Assembly (NCBI GenBank): GCA_913054055.1
Contig: CAJXIT010000020.1
Location: 1 to 18,286, forward strand
Length of the DNA stretch: 18,286 bases
Reading direction: 5' to 3'
From: an uncultured Thalassolituus sp.
GTDB taxonomy: Bacteria; Pseudomonadota; Gammaproteobacteria; Pseudomonadales; Oceanobacteraceae
Shown here: positions 8,683-16,363 of the stretch, in pieces
How positions within the stretch are numbered: position 1 is the stretch's first letter
Layout of the letters: each line of letters begins with the position of its first letter
Translations under genes and position numbers: made by a program
Notes under the pieces: generated by a model
Databases searched by the model: none
What the model was told of the DNA's origin: nothing
Seen by the model: the letters and a program-made list of their open reading frames with translations, nothing else

Positions 8683-10170
8683 GTGAATCCAGCCAAGCCA
8701 TATATTGATTTTTTGACCCCTAAAAATCCAGATTTAAGCCCGGATGAAATAGAGTGGTATCGCACCATTATATTGCTAACCGGTTTTGGGTTATTGGTGA
8801 GTATTTACAGTGTTATAAAGTGGTGGCGCTTAGACTACACGCCGCTTATGACCACATCCGTTCTAATACTAATATTAATGTTGGTAAGCTGTGTCTTGAT
8901 TCGCTTATCCGTAAGAGTGGATGTGTGCGCGGGCATTTTCATTTTGGGTTTTGCTATTCACGCTTGTAATATGTCCTACCAAACTGGCGGTTTGAATTCT
9001 TCTCATATCTTTTGGCCACTGGCGGTTATCAGCTTTGCTTATTTATTTACACCTTCTAAGCAGGCGTTTGGCTGGTCCACATTGATGTTTGCGTATGTGG
9101 GCTACTTAATGGTTGCCGAATTATCAGGTACTCAGCTGCCTAGCTATGAAATGCCTGAAAGTTCTGCCATGAAAGACCGTATTTCTGGTTTTATGCTGCC
9201 TTTATTTGTTACTTGGCTGGCGCAGTTTTATGGTAATCGGTTGCGCTCAGCGGCCACAGAGCACGCTAAAGAAGCGGCCAATAATGCCGAGTTAAAAACG
9301 CAGCAAGCCCAGCAAAATGCAGATGTATTAGAGCAAATTGTGGATGTGTCTCATGAGAGTGTGGATATTTTATCTGAGCTTTCTCGTGAACTATTAACCA
9401 TGCAGGGTAATGTTCAGCGAGAGACCGAAGTGCTGTGCTCTAATATTCAAAAGTTGTCAGAGTCTGCAGGTGAAACCGATGACTTTTTAAGCACCATGTC
9501 AGATTCATTTACAGATGAAGAGCGCTTGGTCAAAAAGACATTAAATGAATCGCAGCGTACTCAAGAGTTGGCCAGTGCCAGTATTGAAAGCATGTCCCGT
9601 TTAATTGATTCCATGGAAGTGATTAAATCTAATAACGATACCATCTCTAGTACCACTGAAATGATCACCGGCATTGCGGATCAAACGAATCTGTTGGCGC
9701 TTAATGCGGCCATTGAAGCAGCAAGAGCCGGCGAGCAAGGTCGAGGGTTTGCTGTTGTAGCCGACGAAGTACGTACTTTGTCTCAGCGCAGTAATACGTC
9801 AGCCGAAGAGATTCGAAATATTTTAAATCAAAGTATTCAGGATAGTGATAAAGGATCGCTGATTGTGAATCAAACCAGCGAACAATTTAATCAAGTGATC
9901 AGCGCAGTAGAGGAAATTATTGGGCATGTTCATGAAATAGCTGAAGGCGTTGAGCTACAAGATAGCCAAACAAAATCTCTGGTGGGCAGCAGCCATAAAT
10001 TAAAAGAAGTGAGTATTCAGCAAACCGAAGCCACCAATGTGCTTATGGAAGACTTAAAACGCATGACAGTCATTGCCCATCGATTGGCCGAATTATCCAA
10101 TAACATGAGAAGCATCATTTCCCGTGAACCAGGAATGGGAGACCCGTGTGAAGGTTTGGATATCGCTTAA
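8683..10170 (+). CDS. Methyl-accepting chemotaxis protein with six-TM membrane sensor
   Basis: This 495-residue chemoreceptor has an unusual input half. Six hydrophobic segments lie at about 28-47, 54-76, 80-97, 107-123, 128-147 and 166-184, with no periplasmic ligand domain and no HAMP. The loop SYQTGGLNSSHIFWPL resembles TGG-x-x-S-x-x-x-W loops I associate with multi-TM sensor kinases and diguanylate cyclases. From about 190 there is a long coiled coil, and residues 328-372 are the conserved signalling tip (ITGIADQTNLLALNAAIEAA...GRGFAVVADEVRTLSQRS), which contacts CheA/CheW. No C-terminal NWETF-type CheR/CheB tether is present. The GTG start is the only start between an in-frame stop at 8677 and the first TM segment. 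It lacks a good Shine-Dalgarno sequence, so translation may be weak. No che or fla gene is adjacent. The stimulus is unknown, perhaps a membrane or energy state. Confidence 0.92.
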   Translation: MNPAKPYIDFLTPKNPDLSPDEIEWYRTIILLTGFGLLVSIYSVIKWWRLDYTPLMTTSVLILILMLVSCVLIRLSVRVDVCAGIFILGFAIHACNMSYQTGGLNSSHIFWPLAVISFAYLFTPSKQAFGWSTLMFAYVGYLMVAELSGTQLPSYEMPESSAMKDRISGFMLPLFVTWLAQFYGNRLRSAATEHAKEAANNAELKTQQAQQNADVLEQIVDVSHESVDILSELSRELLTMQGNVQRETEVLCSNIQKLSESAGETDDFLSTMSDSFTDEERLVKKTLNESQRTQELASASIESMSRLIDSMEVIKSNNDTISSTTEMITGIADQTNLLALNAAIEAARAGEQGRGFAVVADEVRTLSQRSNTSAEEIRNILNQSIQDSDKGSLIVNQTSEQFNQVISAVEEIIGHVHEIAEGVELQDSQTKSLVGSSHKLKEVSIQQTEATNVLMEDLKRMTVIAHRLAELSNNMRSIISREPGMGDPCEGLDIA

Positions 10171-10381
10171 TATTACATTATTTTTGTAGGGAATTTTAGC
10201 GCATCACAATCCCTTATATCACTTGTAACCTGACATTTTAAACGGATTGATAACTCTCATCATATCCTTTCCTCTCATGGCGACTCTGCCATTTTCTTGT
10301 ATGTGTTAAGAAACTCGTTTTAAAAGTGAACCTCTCAGCAATCTTTTGCGTATAGCTAGTTGCCACTGGGAAGCTTTCGAG

Positions 10382-10438
10382 CTGATGGTTCGGATTTACG
10401 CCCGAACAGACCTCACCATTATTTATAGGTCACATCAG
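10382..10438 (+). promoter_or_regulatory. Possible structured 5' leader: compact three-way junction before the acyl-CoA dehydrogenase
   Basis: An outer stem (ctgatg 10382-10387 with catcag 10433-10438) encloses two hairpins. These are gttcgg/ccgaac (10388-10393 with 10402-10407) and gacct/aggtc (10409-10413 with 10427-10431). The junction linkers are 0, 1 and 1 nt, so the helices could stack. The outer stem is followed by ttttt and then the gene start 27 bp on. An alternative hairpin, agct-ttcg-agct (10372-10383), would compete with the outer stem. It matches no RNA family that I recognise. The rest of 10171-10465 holds no gene that I can support. Confidence 0.35.
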
Positions 10439-10465
10439 TTTTTGCGTCATGACTGAGGAATAAAA

Positions 10466-12235
10466 ATGGCGAACTACAACGCACCACTTAACGATATGCA
10501 CTTTGTTTTATTTGACGTGCTTAAAGCGCATTCTCTAAGTGAATGCCCCGGCTACGAAGATGCCACAGAAGATATGGTTCGTGCCGTATTAGATGAAGCC
10601 GCTAAAATGGCTGAAAATGTTTTGCAGCCGATTAATCAGCAGGGGGATATAGAAGGGTGTCAATACGACCCTGAGACCAAGCTGGTGACCACGCCCACAG
10701 GTTTCAAAGAAGCTTACAAACAGTTTGCGCAAGGGGGTTGGTCGGGGTTATCTGCCTCGCCAGAATATGGCGGCCAAGGTTTACCACATTTATTAAAAAT
10801 AGTGGTGGATGAAATGGCTTGTTCAACGAACTTATCCATGGGCATGTACCCAGGCTTAAGCCACGGTGCCATTGATGCACTGACTTTGCATGCCAGCGAT
10901 TTTCTTAAAGACACCTATTTGCCTAAACTGATTTCAGGTGAATGGACTGGCACCATGTGTTTAACAGAGCCTCAGTGCGGCACAGATTTAGGTTTGATTC
11001 GCACCAAGGCTGATCCGCAAGCGGATGGCAGTTATCACATTACTGGCACCAAAATTTGGATCACAGGTGGTGAGCACGACATGGTGGATAACATTGCTCA
11101 CTTGGTGTTAGCAAAACTGCCTGGTGCGCCAGATTCCAGTAAAGGTATTTCACTTTTTTTAGTGCCAAAATTTTTAGAAGACGGTACGCGTAACCCTGCA
11201 TTTTGTGGTGGTCTAGAGCATAAGATGGGGATTAAAGCCTCTGCCACTTGTGTGATGAATTTTGAAAATGCAAAAGGTTGGTTAATCGGTGAAGAAAATC
11301 AGGGATTAAAATGCATGTTCACTATGATGAACTCTGCGCGAATCATGGTGGGTATTCAAGGGTTGGGCTTAGCTGAAAAAGCGTATCAAATCAGCTTAGG
11401 TTTTGCTAAAGAACGATTGCAAAGCCGATCTCTGACAGGACCTAAAAATCCAGAAGACAAAGCCGACCCGATTCTTGTACATCCTGATGTGCGTCGTATG
11501 ATCAGTCAGCAAAAAGTGTTCTTAGAAGGGGCGCGCTGCATGGCGTACTGGACAGGTATGCATTTGGATTTATCTGAAAAACATCCGGATGAAAAAGTAC
11601 GTGAAGAAGCGGATGACATCGTTCAAATTATGACACCGATTATTAAATCGTACTTAACCGATGATGGTTATTTTTCAACAGACCAAGCTTTACAGTCCAT
11701 GGGTGGGTCAGGCTTTACCCAAGATTGGGAAGTGGAGCAATTATTACGCGACGGCCGTATTGCGCGCATTTATGAAGGCACCAACGGCATACAAGCTTTA
11801 GATTTAGTGGGTCGTAAATTGATGCTGAAAGGGGGGCGCTTACCTAGAACCTACTTTGCTAAAATGAACCAGATGATTGCAGAGCTGCATAATGAAGACC
11901 ATGTGAAGCACTGCAAGGCTTTACTTTCAACGTTACAAGAGTCACTTATGTGGCTGGCGGCACATGCCAGTAAAAACCCTGAAGAAGCGGGTGCGGCGGC
12001 TACTCCAATGTTAAAATTGTTTGCATTAACTTCAATGGCGGTGATGTGGGCAACCATGGCAAACGTGGCAGGTTCTAAAAAAGGTGACGGTGCTTATACC
12101 GAAGCATTTTATGATGGCAAGTTAAAAGCGGCGGATCACTTCTTTCGTGTGGCTCACGCTCAAGCTGCTTTTTTCAAAGCGGATGTAGAAGGCGGAAAGT
12201 CTACATTAATGGCGTTTGCTGAAGATGAGTTTTAA
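10466..12235 (+). CDS. Acyl-CoA dehydrogenase, large (~590 aa) DmdC-like subfamily
   Basis: The 589-residue FAD flavoenzyme is predicted to introduce the alpha-beta double bond into an acyl-CoA in the cytoplasm and pass electrons to ETF. The order fits the family: N-terminal helical domain to about 160, middle beta domain with MCLTEPQCGTDLG (165-177) and the KIWITGG flavin/substrate region (196-202), then the C-terminal helical domain. IYEGTNGIQ contains the likely catalytic base E437. Beyond about 455 lies the extra C-terminal domain (acyl-CoA dehydrogenase C-terminal-like, PF12806 type) found in the roughly 590-residue class. That class includes DmdC (3-methylmercaptopropionyl-CoA dehydrogenase) and many uncharacterised long-chain enzymes. 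Sequence alone cannot separate DMSP breakdown from general beta-oxidation, and no dmdA, dmdB or dmdD is adjacent. GAGGA (10455-10459) lies 6 nt before the ATG. The gene is monocistronic, with a possible structured leader and a strong terminator. Confidence 0.93.
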   Translation: MANYNAPLNDMHFVLFDVLKAHSLSECPGYEDATEDMVRAVLDEAAKMAENVLQPINQQGDIEGCQYDPETKLVTTPTGFKEAYKQFAQGGWSGLSASPEYGGQGLPHLLKIVVDEMACSTNLSMGMYPGLSHGAIDALTLHASDFLKDTYLPKLISGEWTGTMCLTEPQCGTDLGLIRTKADPQADGSYHITGTKIWITGGEHDMVDNIAHLVLAKLPGAPDSSKGISLFLVPKFLEDGTRNPAFCGGLEHKMGIKASATCVMNFENAKGWLIGEENQGLKCMFTMMNSARIMVGIQGLGLAEKAYQISLGFAKERLQSRSLTGPKNPEDKADPILVHPDVRRMISQQKVFLEGARCMAYWTGMHLDLSEKHPDEKVREEADDIVQIMTPIIKSYLTDDGYFSTDQALQSMGGSGFTQDWEVEQLLRDGRIARIYEGTNGIQALDLVGRKLMLKGGRLPRTYFAKMNQMIAELHNEDHVKHCKALLSTLQESLMWLAAHASKNPEEAGAAATPMLKLFALTSMAVMWATMANVAGSKKGDGAYTEAFYDGKLKAADHFFRVAHAQAAFFKADVEGGKSTLMAFAEDEF

Positions 12236-12293
12236 GACGTTTAGGGTTATTTCTTTTAAACAAATAATCTTCCACTAAACACGCATCGAGATA

Positions 12294-12329
12294 TACGAAT
12301 ATTCATTTAGATATATTTGAATATTCGTA
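12294..12329. repeat. Perfect 12-bp inverted repeat with 12-bp spacer
   Basis: tacgaatattca (12294-12305) is the exact reverse complement of tgaatattcgta (12318-12329). Each arm contains the self-complementary octamer gaatattc. It lies between the acyl-CoA dehydrogenase stop and the terminator. It could be an mRNA-stabilising hairpin, a protein-binding site or a relic. No T-tract follows it, so it is not a standard terminator. Apart from this and the terminator, 12236-12504 holds nothing I can call. Confidence 0.7.
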
Positions 12330-12429
12330 ACCAAAAATCGTTTGTAAGATGAAGGTCAGAAAGTAGAGACCCAGATGGGCGTAGGAGATGCTTATTCAAA
12401 AATCCATTATGAAAAAATCATGACTCTAA

Positions 12430-12470
12430 AAGCGCGACATCGCTCATATGTCGCGCTTCTTTATTTTTAG
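12430..12470 (+). terminator. Rho-independent terminator, probably shared by converging genes
   Basis: A perfect 11-bp GC-rich stem (aagcgcgacat 12430-12440 with 12448-12458) closes a 7-nt loop. On the plus strand it is followed by cttctttattttt, which ends the acyl-CoA dehydrogenase transcript. On the minus strand the stem is followed by a shorter T run, so it may also stop the DUF1501 operon, whose last gene ends at 12505. Confidence 0.85.
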
Positions 12471-12504
12471 ACTACTAAACTGATTTTAAATTTAAGGTTG
12501 CTAA

Positions 12505-13905
12505 TTATCCAAACAGGTTAATGTCTTCAGCTGCAATCTCAAATCCCCCTGCTACCGCATAATCTTCAATGCCTAAATACTTTCTTAAGGCCTTGTTGAT
12601 ATGAGCGGGTGTTATTTCAACGCCATTTTCGTCTGCACGTCCAGTGTTTACATTTACTTTTTTTGCTTTGAAAAGATCGTCGGTTTCACCAAATACTTTA
12701 CCACCCGTTTGATGGCCTTCAGGTGTGATGATCAAGTTACTGGTCATGGACCAATGGTCTTTACCTGAACGACTATTAAACCAAGGTGTGCGGCCAAAGT
12801 CTGAAGCCACAATCACAACCGTTCGATCTGCGATGCCATAAAATGCCAGTGCTTGATTTAAATAATGCACGGCTTCTAAGGCATCACCCATTTTACGGTA
12901 ATGGCTTTGGTCATGATTGCTGTGAGTGTCATAACCACCCATGCTGATATTGGCTGAGGCAGCCACACCAGAAGCAAATGCGGCAGCGGCAATTTTTGCT
13001 TGATTTTTTAATCCACTATTACGTCCAGGGTTCCACTCTCCATCAAAACTGTCTGAATTGATGGCATCAAGGTTGGCCCCAAATGTTTTTAAATTTTCGT
13101 CATTGCCTTGCACGCTAAAAAGCTGGCCAAGTTGATCTCTAAAACCTGAATTTTGGATGCTGCCTTGCTGACGTGCTTGGCGACGTGAGATAGCCGCTTG
13201 AATATCCCCGTATTCATTCGCCATACCATTATCATCTTTGAAGTAAATACCTCGATCAGCGTTAGATGAATTATTGTAATGATTAGCATTGGATAATTCT
13301 TGGGTGATGTAATCCACATCGTTGGCTCTGCTTTTTGCTACCAGCCCTGCGGTGTAATCGTAACCACCATTGGTGATAAACGACATTGGCATTTCAGGTG
13401 CAGCGGCTGCAGCATGCAGCGCAGCGATACCTGGAAAGCCTGGGTCTTTTTTACCGCTCCAAGTATGTCGGTTACCAATGCTGTGACTGTTTGTTTGTGT
13501 ATTAATACCATTAACCGTGATAAGACGATCGCCATAAGTATTAAAGAAGTCATCGTACTGAGCTTCAATTAATGTGCGGGTTGCTGCATTACCATCAGCT
13601 GTTTCAGGAATGCCGCTCCATTGGATATTGCCAAATCGTTTATTTGAATCAATTTGAATGCGATTAATATTGCCCATATTGGTTTCAGATTTATTAATGT
13701 ATACACCTTCAACCATGTTACCGCTATTATCGGTTTTATAACCTTTAGGGTCACATAAACAGGTGGGATCCCAGCCACCGCCCATGTTTACAACCACTAA
13801 AAATTTGTCTGTGACGCCAGCTGCATTGGCTTGCTGAATGCTAAGAGGCAGGGTTGTGGCCATACCAGTGGCAGCCATCATTTTTATAAAGTTACGACGA
13901 TTCAT
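12505..13905 (-). CDS. DUF1501 family protein, Tat-exported
   Basis: This 466-residue protein begins MNRRNFIKMMAATGMATTLPLS, a twin-arginine signal with a likely cut after ANA (residue 28), so it should be exported folded. The body matches DUF1501, a family related to the alkaline phosphatase/sulfatase superfamily whose reaction is unproven. Characteristic blocks are VVVNMGGGWDP near 36-46, MGGYDTHSNHDQ near 319-330, VVIVASDFGRTPWF near 360-373 and GKDHW near 380. The conserved D and H residues in these are the expected metal ligands. An acidic residue is kept in SDFGRTP, where many relatives have E. The ATG is preceded by GAGGAG and lies 12 bp after the upstream gene's stop, so it is the last gene of the operon. 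DUF1501 genes typically sit beside DUF1800 or DUF1587/1588/1592 cytochrome-like genes, as here. Confidence 0.9.
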   Translation of the reverse strand: MNRRNFIKMMAATGMATTLPLSIQQANAAGVTDKFLVVVNMGGGWDPTCLCDPKGYKTDNSGNMVEGVYINKSETNMGNINRIQIDSNKRFGNIQWSGIPETADGNAATRTLIEAQYDDFFNTYGDRLITVNGINTQTNSHSIGNRHTWSGKKDPGFPGIAALHAAAAAPEMPMSFITNGGYDYTAGLVAKSRANDVDYITQELSNANHYNNSSNADRGIYFKDDNGMANEYGDIQAAISRRQARQQGSIQNSGFRDQLGQLFSVQGNDENLKTFGANLDAINSDSFDGEWNPGRNSGLKNQAKIAAAAFASGVAASANISMGGYDTHSNHDQSHYRKMGDALEAVHYLNQALAFYGIADRTVVIVASDFGRTPWFNSRSGKDHWSMTSNLIITPEGHQTGGKVFGETDDLFKAKKVNVNTGRADENGVEITPAHINKALRKYLGIEDYAVAGGFEIAAEDINLFG

Positions 13906-13917
13906 AATAATCTCCTC

Positions 13918-16278
13918 TTATTCGTAAATGAACAGTGCATCAGACAATAGGTAAGTCACTACGGCCATCCATGCTCGTATTACGTAGTTTTCGTCTTGGT
14001 TTATGTCCGATCTAATATCTGTGCCATCAATTGACCAAGCTTGGTTTGTTCCACCATGATTACTCCAAACATGGACTTGTGATTGATTGCTGCCACTTAC
14101 ATCGATTGCAAAATTCCCATTTCTAAATTGTGCACCCTGAATGCTCCAGTTTTGCATGGCATTATTGTCTTCACAGGGTGCTAAAGATAAATCACCTCCA
14201 TTACTTAAAGCACTTGCTGTGATACACATGTTTGCGTTTGCACCCCATTTCACTTGACCGTTTTGCGTGATCCAGGTTTGTGCTTGTTCACCGCTGCAAC
14301 TTTGCATATTTAAGCTATCGCCTTCGATGCTTAAACAGCTTGAAGGGTAGCGTACGCTTCTGAGTTCTTTTGATTGGTTGTTATCTCCAATCATGTCAGC
14401 CAGCGCCGGGTGATCTGACTGTATGCTACAAGCACTATGTAATGACGTTAAAGGTTTTGGGTCGTAATCATCGCTATTTTCAATTCGGGCTAGGCCATTT
14501 TTTTGTGCATCTAAAAATAGCTGATAGGTGAATAGCAGTTCGGGATCGGTTGTATCTAAGTTTTCATTAAGTAAATGGCTGTGTAGATATTGAATATTTT
14601 GTTTGATGATCTCTAACGCACTGTTATCAAATTGGCCATCTTGTGTTGTGGGCAAGGTGGTGATGTCTACGTAAGGGAATAGCTTTCTCGCTTCTTTTGG
14701 CAGTGCTAAGTCGCTTGCCACTGATTGACAGGCTATTTCAACGGCCATACGGTTTTGCATTTTGCTAAAAATACCATTTGGGTCGATTAATCGCTCTGTA
14801 ACAGAGTCGCTGTCAACTCCGCCAAACATGATCTCTCTACTTTTGCTTTCAAGATCAGCCCAGCTTTCTCCCGTTAACATTTTTAACTTTTTATTTAAAA
14901 TCTCAGGGGTCACTAAGCGGCGTTTAAGGTTTGTATTGGCCTGATTGGTTTTTTGTGCGTTCGCCCACATCTCATTTTCTACCATCACTTTGGCAGCTGC
15001 ACGCATATCCATGTTGTTAGACGTGAAGGCCACAATCGCATCATCAATTAACATTTCATAGCTTGCATAGTCATCAGAACTTTCGAGAGTGCGATCAGGT
15101 GTCGCGCCGTATAAACCTTTATATAAGGTTTTGATCATGGCTCGTGGAAAACGTACATCGGCTACAATTTGTTGTGCTAGCCAAGGCAGCATAGAGTAAT
15201 TTTCAATGACATCTTGCGGGGTAGAGCGTCCCAGGTATCCAGGGGTTAAAATGTCATTAAGGTTCCAAGCATTATCCCCACGATTAAGTTCCACCGGAAT
15301 AATTCGGCCTGTTGCATTTCTTGAACGGAAAGCGGATGCGATTGGGTCCATCATGTTATGGCAGATGGTGCAGTCAGGGTTGTCCATGGTAGGTATGGCA
15401 TTCACGCTATCATTGGCGTCAATGGTTCTGTCTTTGTCGATACTCAAAATATCAAAATCTAAAAAGTAATCCATTACGATACGCGCACGGTGGCGATTAC
15501 GATTGGTATCAGTGGTTGGGTAACGATTTAGAAAGACCACGTCGGATAATAATCCAGCATGGGCAACGGGTTGATCAAAGCGTTGTTGCTGATGAACAAT
15601 TCTTGCTGGTTGAAAGTCGGTAGGATCATATGAAATGCTATTAACAATTTGACCGGAATCCGTTTGTGTACAAACAGGTGTATCCAGTTGACGAAATTCT
15701 CCACCATTAATGAGTTGTGCATCCAGTGATTTTGCCGAGTAGTAATTCACCATCATATAGTCAGCGGTAAGGATATTAGAAAAAGCGTGATCACTGTCTA
15801 TTACATGGCGAACTAATTCTATCGAAGCATTGGTTAAGGCATCATTGGTGATGTCTCTAACACAATTTCGAATGGTGCCTTGCTCTTCATATTCATCGTC
15901 ATACCACTTTCGGTTTGGGTAATCTCGACTATTGTATAGATCAATTGCACCATCACGGTCATTGCTGGAGATATACTTATCAGACATTAATTTGTCTTCA
16001 AAAATCGCCACTAGTCGATCTGTGAAACCGGATCCCTGAATAATCTGATTAACAGTATTGGAATAATCCGATTCATCCATGTTGGCTAATTCAGTTTGAG
16101 AAGGCAGTTCATCTGAAAAATAGAAAGCGGTTTTCTTCATCATTTCTGACGATAGATTAGCGGAGCCACCCATCAAATCATTATGAATATTACCTGCCCC
16201 TTCTATACTCGTTCCGCTTTCATCGCTACACGCAATGAGCCCCAAGGCCCCAATTGCCAGTAATAGTGGTTTGATCAT
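13918..16278 (-). CDS. Lipoprotein with DUF1592/DUF1588-like haem c region and C-terminal ricin-B lectin domain
   Basis: The product is 786 residues. The N-terminus ends in the lipobox L-I-A-C17, so it is a lipoprotein. The middle resembles the DUF1592-DUF1588 pair of planctomycete-type cytochromes: ILTADYMMVNYYSAKSL near 170-185, DVVFLNRYPTT near 245-255, then DCTICHNMMDPIASAF near 301-315, which parallels the usual C-x-x-C-H-x-x-x-D-P-x-G-x-x-x-E. That CxxCH is the only haem c site I find. Residues about 640-752 form a ricin-B beta-trefoil with three Q-x-W motifs (QTW, QNW, QAW), a carbohydrate-binding fold. A hydrophobic tail (AWMAVVTYLLSDALFIY) ends the chain. The ATG has GGAGA 5 nt upstream. 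The gene follows the two-haem lipoprotein by 85 bp and precedes DUF1501 by 12 bp, indicating a shared transcript. The role is unknown; an extracytoplasmic redox protein bound to glycan is my inference. Confidence 0.8.
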   Translation of the reverse strand: MIKPLLLAIGALGLIACSDESGTSIEGAGNIHNDLMGGSANLSSEMMKKTAFYFSDELPSQTELANMDESDYSNTVNQIIQGSGFTDRLVAIFEDKLMSDKYISSNDRDGAIDLYNSRDYPNRKWYDDEYEEQGTIRNCVRDITNDALTNASIELVRHVIDSDHAFSNILTADYMMVNYYSAKSLDAQLINGGEFRQLDTPVCTQTDSGQIVNSISYDPTDFQPARIVHQQQRFDQPVAHAGLLSDVVFLNRYPTTDTNRNRHRARIVMDYFLDFDILSIDKDRTIDANDSVNAIPTMDNPDCTICHNMMDPIASAFRSRNATGRIIPVELNRGDNAWNLNDILTPGYLGRSTPQDVIENYSMLPWLAQQIVADVRFPRAMIKTLYKGLYGATPDRTLESSDDYASYEMLIDDAIVAFTSNNMDMRAAAKVMVENEMWANAQKTNQANTNLKRRLVTPEILNKKLKMLTGESWADLESKSREIMFGGVDSDSVTERLIDPNGIFSKMQNRMAVEIACQSVASDLALPKEARKLFPYVDITTLPTTQDGQFDNSALEIIKQNIQYLHSHLLNENLDTTDPELLFTYQLFLDAQKNGLARIENSDDYDPKPLTSLHSACSIQSDHPALADMIGDNNQSKELRSVRYPSSCLSIEGDSLNMQSCSGEQAQTWITQNGQVKWGANANMCITASALSNGGDLSLAPCEDNNAMQNWSIQGAQFRNGNFAIDVSGSNQSQVHVWSNHGGTNQAWSIDGTDIRSDINQDENYVIRAWMAVVTYLLSDALFIYE

Positions 16279-16363
16279 GTGTGTCTCCAGTGTGACTTAG
16301 CAGCTATGCATGCTTTATCATTTTTTATGAACTGGTTTTTAAACCGTTTCCCAATTTTTGTTT

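Noticed and set aside
8465..8708. Short plus-strand reading frames between the GDPD and chemoreceptor genes
   Set aside because: They begin inside the terminator or lack ribosome binding sites, overlap each other and the chemoreceptor start, and resemble no protein.
12375..12470. A 31-codon frame between the acyl-CoA dehydrogenase and DUF1501 genes
   Set aside because: It has no ribosome binding site and its 3' half is the terminator hairpin.
13300..13778. Plus- and minus-strand frames overlapping the DUF1501 gene
   Set aside because: The DUF1501 frame carries the Tat signal and family motifs; the others are shadows of its codon pattern.
16334..16345. ggttt/aaacc hairpin between the two lipoprotein genes as a terminator
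   Set aside because: The stem is only 5 bp, with no T-tract on the minus strand; the genes are more likely co-transcribed.
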